A DNA stretch of 64,000 nt from NCBI RefSeq assembly GCF_016587375.1, contig NZ_BNJG01000001.1:2170001-2234000 (forward strand), written 5' to 3'. Positions 50,188 to 58,409 of this stretch are shown piece by piece. Source of the DNA: Ktedonobacter robiniae. GTDB taxonomy: Bacteria; Chloroflexota; Ktedonobacteria; Ktedonobacterales; Ktedonobacteraceae. The notes beneath the pieces were generated by a model. That model was not told where the DNA came from and searched no databases. It was given only the letters and a program-made list of their open reading frames with translations. Positions within the stretch are counted from its first letter, which is position 1; every line of letters begins with the position of its first letter. A program made the translations under genes and the position numbers.

Positions 50188-51114
50188 TTATTTCTTGGGC
50201 AGATTGACACCAAGGACCTGCTCCAGGCTAGTAACGCGGGTCGCGTTGGCAGGAGCATCGATGGTGACGGGATCATTAAACTTGCTCAGGTCAAGGATAG
50301 AGTTCATATTGACCGTGAAATCCTGGGTCGCGGAGTCGCTAAAGAGTTTCCCATCGGCTACCAGGTTAATCTTGAGCTGGGTGCGATGGACATAGTACTG
50401 TGACTCATCGATCCAAACGTCCAGGTTCGCCTTTACCGACTTGGTGCCATTAATGACTTTATCGACGTTCTGCTGGCTGACACCAAAGTAGCTGGCAACC
50501 TGGGGATTCTGCTTGAGAAGTTGGCGCAGAGCCTCTTTATCCAACTCGGCACCCAGGTGGCGCAGTTGCTGCCCACTTACATTCTCGGTGTGGTAATCCG
50601 TGATCTTTGAATTCTGGATCAGGCCAAGCAGGCTATTCTGGTCCAGAGAGACATTGGAGGGTAGAGGCAACTTGCCGGCCTCGGCCTGTAAGTCGCTCTT
50701 GCTGATGACATACCACTTCCCATTTACCTGGAGGTAGACGTCATTGCCTTTTACAACCTGTTGCTCAGGGAAGCTCTGCCCCTGTGCACTCGCGGTGTAC
50801 TGGACTTTGGCGTTATCGGTACCAGCCTGGTCGCCCTCACCATTTACGTTCGCGCTGACGTTCTGAGGCTGAGTAGTTCCATTGCCTGTCGATACCTGTG
50901 GTACCTTGACGTCATCGGTCAATTGCAACTTAAAGTGCGAAGACTTGAGCTGCTGCATGGCAGTCGAGCTTTTCTGCACAACCTCCAGGGGTGTGGTACT
51001 GGTAGTACCTGTTCCCGTGGAACTCTGGCTACAGGCGCTCAGGAGCAGCATAAGCATGCTCACCAGCGCTAGAGCCATGCCAGAGCGCATCCATAATTGC
51101 ATCTTCTGTGGCAT
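50188..51114 (-). CDS. Lipoprotein of the LppX/LprAFG-like type
   Basis: 308 residues. Signal peptide with lipobox LLLSAC (Cys28), then a Thr/Ser-rich linker and a beta-rich domain that starts VQKSSTAMQQLKSSHFKLQL and continues with GNDVYLQVNGKWYVISKSDL; this half-barrel lipid-carrier fold is known from mycobacterial LppX/LprG. Probably anchored on the outer face of the membrane. Regulation not visible. Confidence 0.82.
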   Translation of the reverse strand: MPQKMQLWMRSGMALALVSMLMLLLSACSQSSTGTGTTSTTPLEVVQKSSTAMQQLKSSHFKLQLTDDVKVPQVSTGNGTTQPQNVSANVNGEGDQAGTDNAKVQYTASAQGQSFPEQQVVKGNDVYLQVNGKWYVISKSDLQAEAGKLPLPSNVSLDQNSLLGLIQNSKITDYHTENVSGQQLRHLGAELDKEALRQLLKQNPQVASYFGVSQQNVDKVINGTKSVKANLDVWIDESQYYVHRTQLKINLVADGKLFSDSATQDFTVNMNSILDLSKFNDPVTIDAPANATRVTSLEQVLGVNLPKK

Positions 51115-51230
51115 TATATTTTCACCTCTATTTGCTTAAAGTATCTTGCTTAAAGTACGTAGCATATTGATTGCTTTTAATACTCATAATACGGGGCAAA
51201 GGCCCGTTTTAGTTTCAAGGAGAAAAATAG

Positions 51231-51289
51231 GATATAGCATGCATGTGGACTGGCAGACTTCATCCACCAGTTCACATGCACGCTATATC
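51231..51289. repeat. Imperfect intergenic palindrome
   Basis: 23-nt arms (51231-51253, 51267-51289) with two transition-type mismatches; arm GATATAGC.TGCATGTG.ACTGG. Confidence 0.75.
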
Positions 51290-51325
51290 TCTCCTCTGGA
51301 GAAGCCTTCGCGCCTACGGCGCTCA

Positions 51326-51384
51326 GGGTAAGGGTGTCTGGTGTGAGGCTGGCGGAGCCAGCCTCACACCAGACACCCTTACCC
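51326..51384. repeat. Intergenic hairpin, GGGTAAG type
   Basis: Perfect 28-nt arms (51326-51353, 51357-51384), loop GGA. Preceded directly by CTTCGCGCCTACGGCGCTC (51306-51324), the clearest copy of the leader motif. Outer stem GGGTAAGGGTGTCTGG. Confidence 0.92.
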
Positions 51385-51663
51385 AAGGCGAGCTTGCGAG
51401 CCAAAGCGATGCCAAGAAAGATTTTGAAAAGCCTTGCCTGAACATACCTATTCTCTATACATAGGTGCTTATCGATGGTAAGATATATGGTATAGTAAGA
51501 AAATTCATTTCTAACAAAAGCATCCTGATAAACGTTACTCCTTTTTGCAACGTTTGCAACAAATTGTGAACTAGTACGTATCTCTACTGTCGAAATATAG
51601 GATATAATACTACAAGCAATTGCTCTCTATCCCCAACCAGGCCCAGGATAGGATTTACAAGAC

Positions 51664-53433
51664 ATGAAACGAAGATTACCCACACAGCATACACAGCAGA
51701 AGCTGCGTTTCAGTTTCCTGGTCATGTTGGCAGTGAGTGCTCTAGTCTTCGCCGCCTTCGGCAATACAAAGAGCGCACTAGCCGATAGCAAACCTGGAGG
51801 AAACATTTCTGATCCCGTTGTTCGCGCGGTGGATGTTGCCAAGCCGGCAGTGGTACGTATTATCACTACCCTGACCTCGCATGTAACGGTCCATTTCGCC
51901 AGTGGTGACGTGAAATTTCCCCAGGGTGGCGATGGTTATATCGCACAACTCTCGGGTAGTGGCACATTTATTACCTCCAATGGAGATGTGCTGACCGCTG
52001 ACCACGTTGTCAACCCACCCAAGGATGATTCGCTCGTCCAGTATATTAATAAGCAGGCTGCCAATGACGTCGCGGCATATCTGACCCAAAAGGGAAAAGC
52101 GACGACCGCCAGTGACGCGGAACAGCAGCTCGATAGCGGCGCCTTGCGGTCGGACGCAAGTATTGACCAGACGCAGAGCGAGGTCTTTCTAAGCACCGAC
52201 TATACGGGAAACCTGACAGCATCCAATTTTAATAGCGTGCCCTCCTATATTCATGCCAGTGTCGATAAGATCGAGCAACAGAGTTCGCTGGACCAGCGCG
52301 ACCTGGCGATTGTGCACGCGAACTTCCAGGACACCCCCAGTGTTCAGCTCGGCAACTCCTCCTCAGTTCAGCAGCAGGACGAGCTAACGATCATTGGCTT
52401 CCCCGGCAACGGCGATGTTAGCAACCGTCCAACGGACCTGCTTACCTCCTCCGTTAATAAGATCTCGGTAAGCTCGATCAAGACCACAGATAGTGGGGCA
52501 CCCGTCATCCAGGTCGGAGGGAATGTCGAGCATGGAGATAGTGGTGGCCCGGCCCTGGATAACAATGGTCGCGTTGTGGGGGTCGTCAGCTTTGGCCTCT
52601 CCAGCCCCAATTCGCCAGGCAGCACAACCTTCCTTCAGGCCAGTAGTGGCGCCGCTGATATGGCACAGAGCCTGGGCCTGAATACAGCACCCGGCCCTTT
52701 CCAGAAGCTCTGGCAGCAGTCCTTTGACGCTTATACCTCTCAGGATGCGGGCCACTGGCATAAAGCGCAGACGCTCTTTGATCAACTGCAAAGCACCTAC
52801 CCAAACTTCAAGTCGGTTGAGCAGTACGCGAGCTATGCGCACACACAGGCCAACAGCGAGAGCCAGAATGGTTCAACGCCTAGCAAGTCAGGCAATCAGC
52901 TTATCAATACTTCCTCCATTTCCTGGGGACTCATCCTGGCGGTCATTGCAATTCTGGCAATTGTGGCCCTGCTCTTCTTTACCATCTCCGCACGTAGCAG
53001 GAATAAGAGGCAGGCGGCAGTTGCAGGTTACCCTGGCAATCCTGGTCAACCAGTCTATCCGAGCCAGCCTGGGGCGTTCGCTAATGGCCACCCAGGTGCC
53101 ACGCCAGGACCCTTCCCGCCGACGCCTGGCGCGTTTAATACCCCAAGCGGTTATGACGATGGCATGGCGGCCTTTGGCGCACCCGCACGTCCATCGTCGT
53201 CTCATCCTGCTCCCTCCCCCATGCCTCCACAGCCGAGCTTTGGGGGCCAGCCGTCGCCATTTATGGCACAGCCTGGACCTACGCCCCTGGCGACGCCATA
53301 TCCAAATAATCCTCCAGTGACGACACAGATCTGGCCCTGTGGGCACGCCAACCGCCCCGAGGCACGTTTCTGTAGCATTTGTGGTGAATCTGCCCCCCAG
53401 CCACCCATAGTGCGACGTCCAGTCGAACAGTAA
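51664..53433 (+). CDS. Membrane-anchored trypsin-like serine protease with cytoplasmic zinc ribbon
   Basis: 589 residues. N-terminal signal or anchor (16-40), then an extracytoplasmic protease domain with a likely triad His114 (VLTADHVVNP), Asp213 (QRDLAIVHANF) and Ser293 (EHGDSGGPALDNNGRVVGVV). A helical linker follows (345-400), one membrane helix (421-442), a long Pro/Gly-rich cytoplasmic tail (460-550) and a terminal metal-binding motif PCGHANRPEARFCSICGE. HtrA-like role in surface quality control or signalling is inference; no PDZ domain is seen. Confidence 0.82.
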   Translation: MKRRLPTQHTQQKLRFSFLVMLAVSALVFAAFGNTKSALADSKPGGNISDPVVRAVDVAKPAVVRIITTLTSHVTVHFASGDVKFPQGGDGYIAQLSGSGTFITSNGDVLTADHVVNPPKDDSLVQYINKQAANDVAAYLTQKGKATTASDAEQQLDSGALRSDASIDQTQSEVFLSTDYTGNLTASNFNSVPSYIHASVDKIEQQSSLDQRDLAIVHANFQDTPSVQLGNSSSVQQQDELTIIGFPGNGDVSNRPTDLLTSSVNKISVSSIKTTDSGAPVIQVGGNVEHGDSGGPALDNNGRVVGVVSFGLSSPNSPGSTTFLQASSGAADMAQSLGLNTAPGPFQKLWQQSFDAYTSQDAGHWHKAQTLFDQLQSTYPNFKSVEQYASYAHTQANSESQNGSTPSKSGNQLINTSSISWGLILAVIAILAIVALLFFTISARSRNKRQAAVAGYPGNPGQPVYPSQPGAFANGHPGATPGPFPPTPGAFNTPSGYDDGMAAFGAPARPSSSHPAPSPMPPQPSFGGQPSPFMAQPGPTPLATPYPNNPPVTTQIWPCGHANRPEARFCSICGESAPQPPIVRRPVEQ

Positions 53434-53451
53434 CCACCCTAACAAAACAGA

Positions 53452-53487
53452 AGGAGCGCCAGGCGAGATTGCCTGGCGCTCCTTTTT
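53452..53487 (+). terminator. Terminator of the protease gene
   Basis: Perfect stem AGGAGCGCCAGGC / GCCTGGCGCTCCT, 6-nt loop, then TTTTT. Confidence 0.93.
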
Positions 53488-53694
53488 GGAGTGCAGGAAA
53501 AGCATAGTGAATAGAGGGGTCATGCAGATTGAGAGTCTTATTTCAGGCAGAATTCAGGAGAGAGGTGTATCTCTTCAGGTAGATAATCGTTGATGTAATT
53601 GTAATAGGCGTGATAGCAACCTGTCTCTACAGACAAGGTCGTATAGATTGAATAACACCCAGATCACTATCCAGATTCATAACAGGGAGGTTCC

Positions 53695-54825
53695 ATGACC
53701 AGCAGCAGAACCATGCCAGATACACGATATAGTAATCCCCCTAAAGAGCCGGAACCTGTACGCACGTCCCGCGCCCTGGCGTTGTTGCCGCTACGCCTCT
53801 TTCTGGGTGTCACTTTTCTGTATGCAGGTATGCAAAAACTGACCGATCCAAACTTCTTGCGGCCAGGAAATCCAGACTTCATCGGCCAGCAGATTCTCAC
53901 GTTCGCACAAACATCGCCACTGAGTGTATTGTTGCTCCAGGTAGCGGAGCCACACGCGATTCTCTCTGGCCAGGTCATCGCCTATGGTGAGCTGGCGCTT
54001 GGCCTGGGCGTCCTGCTGGGGCTCCTACTGCGGCCAGCTTCCTTCTTTGGTTTGCTGCTCAACATTTTACTCTGGCTCAGCGCCTCCTGGAGTGTCTACC
54101 CCTACTTCTATGGCTCTGACGTCGTCTTTGCCTGCTGCTGGCTCGTGCTCCTGCTCAACGGTCCACACGGTACCGGTCTGCCAACGCTTGATGAGACCTT
54201 CTTTACACCGTTGCTCGCGCGTCATATGGCGCGGAGGAGAGGGTTGGCAGCGCGCACATTCTCTCTCTTGCTGGGCCTCCCACTTGCGCCAGCCCTGACT
54301 AGAACAGCATATTCACGGGTGAACACGATAACCAGGCGAGGCTTCCTCTGGGGAGCCCTGGCGGGTGGCATAAGTGTGGCTGTCATGGCGACTCTGGGCA
54401 ATCTGCTCCAGGCGGGACGCCAGGCGAATGTTCCCATTGCCAACCAGGTGACACCTACTGTTAGCACGCCCCCTGGCAGTACGGCGACGGCAACCAGTGT
54501 TGGGAGTCCTTCTAATGGGGCAATTGCACGTGTAAGCGATGTGCAGCCTAATAGCGCGCTTCCCTTCATTGACGCGGGAAGTGGGCAGAATGCCTTATTA
54601 ATTCATCTCGATAGTAATCATTTTGTGGCCTATAGTGCGCGCTGCACTCATGCAGGCTGTACCGTTAGCTACGATAGTGATAGTAAGCTGATCATCTGTC
54701 CCTGTCACGGCGCCAGTTATGATCCCGCTAAGCAGGCCGAGGTCGTTCGTCCGCCGGCCCGTCGCCCTCTTGCCTCGATTCCCATTCATGTTGATAGCGC
54801 TACCGGCGAGATCCTACCCGGCTAA
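53695..54825 (+). CDS. DoxX-Rieske fusion membrane protein
   Basis: 376 residues. Residues 25-165 are a four-helix DoxX/DoxD-type membrane domain (LALLPLRLFLGVTFLYAGMQ; VIAYGELALGLGVLLGLLL). Residues 212-240 look like a Tat-type anchor (TRRGFLWGALAGGISVAVMA), and 275-376 form a Rieske [2Fe-2S] domain with ligands Cys317/His319 (CTHAGC) and Cys335/His338 (CPCHGA); Cys322 and Cys337 would make the stabilising disulfide. It should pass electrons between quinone-type donors and an outer-face acceptor. Partner unknown. Confidence 0.85.
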   Translation: MTSSRTMPDTRYSNPPKEPEPVRTSRALALLPLRLFLGVTFLYAGMQKLTDPNFLRPGNPDFIGQQILTFAQTSPLSVLLLQVAEPHAILSGQVIAYGELALGLGVLLGLLLRPASFFGLLLNILLWLSASWSVYPYFYGSDVVFACCWLVLLLNGPHGTGLPTLDETFFTPLLARHMARRRGLAARTFSLLLGLPLAPALTRTAYSRVNTITRRGFLWGALAGGISVAVMATLGNLLQAGRQANVPIANQVTPTVSTPPGSTATATSVGSPSNGAIARVSDVQPNSALPFIDAGSGQNALLIHLDSNHFVAYSARCTHAGCTVSYDSDSKLIICPCHGASYDPAKQAEVVRPPARRPLASIPIHVDSATGEILPG

Positions 54826-54845
54826 AGCTAGCCATAATGTTTCAA

Positions 54846-54861
54846 TGTTTCACGTGAAACA
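54846..54861. promoter_or_regulatory. parS site 1 (exact)
   Basis: TGTTTCACGTGAAACA, the ParB-binding centromere sequence, inside a perfect 26-bp palindrome (54841-54866) between the DoxX-Rieske gene and fabI. Confidence 0.88.
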
Positions 54862-54869
54862 TTGAAGAA

Positions 54870-54921
54870 GCGAGAAAAAAAGGTTGGGCCTCTGAACTAG
54901 AGACTCAACCTTTTTTCTCGC
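54870..54921. terminator. Bidirectional terminator between DoxX-Rieske gene and fabI
   Basis: Stem GCGAGAAAAAA.GGTTG / CAACC.TTTTTTCTCGC; A-run on one side and T-run on the other allow termination both ways. Begins 4 bp after the parS palindrome. Confidence 0.85.
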
Positions 54922-54929
54922 TTTTTGTT

Positions 54930-55700
54930 TTACGCACCCATGACGTTGTAGCCGGCGTCGACGTAGAGCGTCTCACCGGTGATGGCACGGGCCAGGTTGC
55001 TGGAGAGGAAGAGGGCGGTATCGCCAACCTCGCTCTGCTCGATGTTGCGGCGCAGAGGCGCGATCTCGGCCACGTGGTTGCGGAAACCGGTCAGGCCAGA
55101 GACGCCACGCGCGGCCAGTGTATTGAGTGGACCAGCCGAGATGGTGTTGACGCGAATGTTGTGCTCGCCCAGCTCATAGGCCAGGTAGCGCGTGCTGCAC
55201 TCCAGCGCGGCCTTGGCCACGGCCATGACATTATACTTGGGCATGACACGCTGGCTGGCCATGTAGGTCAGGCTGGTGATGCTGCCACCATTCTGCTGCA
55301 TCAATGGCACGGCGCGCTTGGCCATAGCGACCAGGGAGTAGGCGCTGATATCCAGCGCGGTATGGAAGCCCTCACGCGTGGTCTGGACAAAGGGATTCTC
55401 CAGTTCAGAGGGAGGCGCGAAGGCCACGGCATGAATCAGGATATCCAGGCTGCCACCGAAGACCTCTCCGGCTTTAGCAAAAGCGCTATCTAGCTCCTCA
55501 TCGCTCTGCACATCGCAGGGAATAACCTCGGTACCGGGAATCTTGGCCGCCAGCTCACGCACATATTTCTCCATGCGCTCCTGATACGTAAATACCAGCT
55601 GCGCACCCTCGCTAGCCAGCGACTGTGCTATGGCCCAGGCAATCGAACGATGGTTAGCGACGCCGAAAATCAGCGCCTTCTTTCCTTCCAATAGAGGCAT
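54930..55700 (-). CDS. fabI: Enoyl-[acyl-carrier-protein] reductase
   Basis: 256 residues. Last reduction of fatty-acid elongation, NADH dependent. NAD loop GVANHRSIAWAIAQSLA; active-site Tyr146 and Tyr156 with Lys163 (PKYNVMAVAKAAL, the Y-x6-K pattern of FabI); C-terminal ITGETLYVDAGYNVMG. ATG 55700 is preceded by GAGGAG at about 9 nt; the open frame extends further up to 55841 but that part overlaps a palindrome and is not coding. Confidence 0.96.
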   Translation of the reverse strand: MPLLEGKKALIFGVANHRSIAWAIAQSLASEGAQLVFTYQERMEKYVRELAAKIPGTEVIPCDVQSDEELDSAFAKAGEVFGGSLDILIHAVAFAPPSELENPFVQTTREGFHTALDISAYSLVAMAKRAVPLMQQNGGSITSLTYMASQRVMPKYNVMAVAKAALECSTRYLAYELGEHNIRVNTISAGPLNTLAARGVSGLTGFRNHVAEIAPLRRNIEQSEVGDTALFLSSNLARAITGETLYVDAGYNVMGA

Positions 55701-55783
55701 ATGCTCTATCTCCTCTCGCAAATAGCTATCTAACCCCATGTGCAACTTTTTGGTGTCACACCTCGCGCCTACGGCGCTCGCCG

Positions 55784-55846
55784 GGGTAGTGGGTGTGGTG
55801 CTGTTGGGCAGCCTGCAGCTGCCCAACAGCACCACACCCACTACCC
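55784..55846. repeat. Intergenic hairpin, GGGTAG type
   Basis: Perfect 29-nt arms (55784-55812, 55818-55846) around CTGCA. Preceded by TCGCGCCTACGGCGCTC (55763-55779). Outer stem GGGTAGTGGGTGTGG. Confidence 0.92.
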
Positions 55847-55950
55847 AAATAACGTGTACATCGGGTTAGCTAGAACCAAATCTTTATAAGTTCTTGCAGC
55901 GATGTGACACGCCTGGTGTAACAGTAACGCTGTCAAGTAGAGGGGGTGTA

Positions 55951-56298
55951 TTAGCGTGTGGCGGGAAAGCCATAGCTCATCCAGCCGTGCATGCCGTGCG
56001 CCAGATTGTAGACCTTCTGGAAGCCCAGGAGGCGCGCGATCTCGGAGGCCGAGGCACTGCGACGACCAGAGGCACACACAAAAATGACATCTTCATCCTT
56101 GGGGAGATTCTGTTCTGCCAGCGCCTTGCCAAAGGCGTAGATGCCATCTATGGGAACCAGGGTAGCCTGGGTGATGTGGCCGCCATTCCACTCATCCAAT
56201 TGACGCACATCAATGACATGCGCACCTGCTTCGATCAAGAGTTTGGCCTCTTCAGCGTCAATCTCGCTATAGGGAAGTTGCTCTTCCTCGTCGTACAT
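55951..56298 (-). CDS. Rhodanese-domain protein
   Basis: 115 residues, a single rhodanese domain. VIDVRQLDEWNGGHI at the start and active-site Cys in FVCASGRRSASASEIARLLG. Sulfur carrier or transferase in the cytoplasm. AAGGAGTG lies 9 nt before the ATG. Stands upstream of fabI on the same strand, separated by a long hairpin. Confidence 0.92.
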   Translation of the reverse strand: MYDEEEQLPYSEIDAEEAKLLIEAGAHVIDVRQLDEWNGGHITQATLVPIDGIYAFGKALAEQNLPKDEDVIFVCASGRRSASASEIARLLGFQKVYNLAHGMHGWMSYGFPATR

Positions 56299-56385
56299 AG
56301 TTGATCACTCCTTAAGGCTCCCAACCATCCAGGACGGCTTGAGCCATGTTTTACAGCCAATGTGCAACAGCATTGAGTTGGGGGA

Positions 56386-56452
56386 CGACGCTACTAAAGT
56401 ACGCGTCTACATATGGGGGCCTTATATGTAGACGCGCACTTTAGTAGCGTCG
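56386..56452. repeat. Long intergenic palindrome, family A (copy 3)
   Basis: 29-nt arms (56386-56414, 56424-56452) with one mismatch; arm CGACGCTACTAAAGTACGCG then TCTACATAT. Confidence 0.9.
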
Positions 56453-56465
56453 GGCAGCCACAGTG

Positions 56466-56711
56466 CTACACTTTACCGTTCTCAAACTCTTCCAACCAGA
56501 CCTTTCCCATGAGGGTGGGAGAGATAATATATTCATCGCCAACGAATGCCATCGTTAACAGTCCCTGATCCTCCATCTCGCGAAAGTCATCTGTTACCAG
56601 ATACTGGTCGCGCAACAGGCGTGAGACATCGCTCTCAGGCAACTGTTTCCAGGTTTGCAACACACGTAAGACCGCCGCATAACGCGGCCTGTTATCGTCT
56701 ACAGCTCGCAT
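56466..56711 (-). CDS. Small winged-helix-like protein
   Basis: 81 residues. RYAAVLRVLQTWKQLPESDV, then SRLLRDQYLVTDDFREMEDQ and GLLTMAFVGDEYIISPTLMG resemble the helices and wing of a small winged-helix domain, but the match is by eye only. Ribosome site is weak (GAAGG 3 nt from ATG). Real gene probable because it is flanked by a palindrome at its 3' end like its neighbours. Confidence 0.5.
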   Translation of the reverse strand: MRAVDDNRPRYAAVLRVLQTWKQLPESDVSRLLRDQYLVTDDFREMEDQGLLTMAFVGDEYIISPTLMGKVWLEEFENGKV

Positions 56712-57027
56712 AAACCTTCACAAGCTCCCTCATCGTTTTCTCTGGCATCCTTGCACAGCGTACGCAACGGCATTAACATGCCTCCACATGCGCACTGCTC
56801 ACAGTGTAACAAATCCGCCTGTACTGAGCAAGTCGGTATTACAAGTCTATGATCGGTATGCCCGCGTCCTAAGTCGGTATTACAAGTCTATGTTCAATAT
56901 GCCCGCGTCCTAAGTCTATATTCTAGCCTATATTCGCTTGAACGACAGCATGATATACTGTAGCCGTCAGCACGTAGAAGCAGCAGAAACGCAAGCGTTC
57001 TTGTGAACTATAGAAGGAGAACATGGT
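56712..57027. other. Intergenic region upstream of hutI
   Basis: Contains the 41-bp tandem repeat listed next, A+T-rich promoter-like DNA, and the ribosome site AGAAGGAGA of hutI. No gene seen. Confidence 0.45.
56830..56920. repeat. Two tandem copies of a 41-bp unit plus a partial third
   Basis: Units start at 56830 and 56871 (AAGTCGGTATTACAAGTCTA, ending GCCCGCGTCCT), with AAGTCTATA at 56912 as a partial third. Directly upstream of the hutI promoter region, so it could be operator DNA. Confidence 0.8.
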
Positions 57028-58320
57028 ATGGTGCTTGATCCCTCCCAGTCCGCGCACACGATACGCGCGGATACAGTGATTCGCAATATTGGTCAACTGG
57101 TAACAGTGGCTCAGAGTCCACTTCCCGGCGCCAGTGGTCCCCTTCAGGTGATTGATCACGCGCTGGTGAGTATTAGTCAGGGGCGTATCACCTGGATTGG
57201 GCGTGAGGGCGAGGAGGAGCCGCAATTTCAATCCACCACCACAGAAGAAGATATCGCCATCATTGATGCCGAAGGTGCGGTCATCACGCCTGGTTTTGTA
57301 GATTCCCACACGCACCTCGTCTTCGCGGGCGACCGTGCCCAGGAGTTTCACCTACGGCGTGCCGGGACCAACTATGGCGAACTCCTCGCGCGTGGTCAGG
57401 GCATTTTAACTACCATGAACGCCACCCGCTCTGCCGACGAAGAGACGCTATTAGGCCTGGCGCAGGAGCGCCTGCGCAGCCTGAGTGGATATGGCACCAC
57501 AACCGTCGAGATCAAGACCGGCTATGGCCTGAATCCAGAGTCTGAAGAGCAGTGCCTTCACATCATCAATAAACTGAACGCCACAGACACAAACACCTTG
57601 CCCGCATTGAAAGAAGTCCGCGTCTTACCAACCTTTCTAGGCGCACACAGCGTTCCCCCCGAGTACCGCGAGCGACGCGAGGCATATATAGAACTTGTCA
57701 TAGAGGAGATGCTGCCCCGCTTCGTGGGACTCGCCCGCTTCTGCGACGTCTTCTGCGAGCGCGAAGCCTTCACCCTCGACGAGAGCCGGCGTATCCTCAC
57801 ACGCGCTAAAGAGTTGGGCTACCTGCTCAAACTGCATGCTGATCAGCTCAGCCCCTCAGGTGGCTCGCGCCTCGCTGCAGAACTAGGCGCGGTCTCCGCC
57901 GACCATCTCGACTATGCCAGCGACAAGGACCTGGACGCTATGCGTGAGGCCGGAGTCGTCGCTACCCTTCTGCCGGGCTGCTCCTATACGCTGCGCTCGC
58001 CTTATCCCACAGCGCGCCGCTTCCTCGATCACGGCCTGCACGTGGCCCTGGCGACCGACTTCAATCCCGGCACCTCCTACTGCGAGAACATGCAAATGAT
58101 CCTGGGTCTGGCCATGTCCTCCATGGGTATGTCGTTGGAGGAGGCGCTTACGGCAGCCACCATTAATGGCGCGCGCGCCCTCGCCCTGCAAGACGAGATT
58201 GGCAGCATCGAGGTCGGCAAACAGTGCGAACTCGCCCTCTGGTCCATCCAGGATTACCACGAGATCGGCTACCACTTCGGCACCAACCTCGTGCGCACCA
58301 CCCTTGTGAAACGCCAGTAA
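57028..58320 (+). CDS. hutI: Imidazolonepropionase
   Basis: 430 residues. Third step of histidine breakdown. Amidohydrolase fold: metal-binding HxH in GFVDSHTHLVFAGDRAQEF, KLHADQLSPSGGSRLAAELG, VSADHLDYAS and metal Asp in VALATDFNPGTSYCENMQM. The gene is separate from hutH, which lies 3.5 kb downstream with three unrelated genes between. AGAAGGAGA lies 7 nt before ATG. Two parS-like sites follow at once. Confidence 0.95.
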   Translation: MVLDPSQSAHTIRADTVIRNIGQLVTVAQSPLPGASGPLQVIDHALVSISQGRITWIGREGEEEPQFQSTTTEEDIAIIDAEGAVITPGFVDSHTHLVFAGDRAQEFHLRRAGTNYGELLARGQGILTTMNATRSADEETLLGLAQERLRSLSGYGTTTVEIKTGYGLNPESEEQCLHIINKLNATDTNTLPALKEVRVLPTFLGAHSVPPEYRERREAYIELVIEEMLPRFVGLARFCDVFCEREAFTLDESRRILTRAKELGYLLKLHADQLSPSGGSRLAAELGAVSADHLDYASDKDLDAMREAGVVATLLPGCSYTLRSPYPTARRFLDHGLHVALATDFNPGTSYCENMQMILGLAMSSMGMSLEEALTAATINGARALALQDEIGSIEVGKQCELALWSIQDYHEIGYHFGTNLVRTTLVKRQ

Positions 58321-58326
58321 CGAGAA

Positions 58327-58342
58327 TATTTCACGTGAAACG
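58327..58342. promoter_or_regulatory. parS-like site 2 (two mismatches)
   Basis: TATTTCACGTGAAACG: the 12-bp core TTTCACGTGAAA is intact. Flanked by CGAGAA and TTCTCG, extending the symmetry over 58321-58348 just after the hutI stop. Confidence 0.65.
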
Positions 58343-58359
58343 TTCTCGTTGTGACATGA

Positions 58360-58375
58360 TGTTTCACGTGAAACG
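58360..58375. promoter_or_regulatory. parS site 3 (one mismatch)
   Basis: TGTTTCACGTGAAACG, 33 bp after site 2, in the gap between hutI and the split gene. Confidence 0.8.
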
Positions 58376-58409
58376 TTGCAGACTGAATATTTGTTGAAGG
58401 AACAGAGCC

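Larger units (their letters stand above)
51115..51663. other. Intergenic region with two palindromes and a promoter
   Basis: Divergent spacer. Besides the two hairpins listed separately it has A+T-rich DNA with a TATAAT-like box around 51602-51607 that probably serves the protease gene. No gene seen. Confidence 0.5.

Noticed and set aside
55701..55841. N-terminal extension of FabI
   Set aside because: It covers a long palindrome and is not similar to FabI; ATG 55700 has a ribosome site and normal length.
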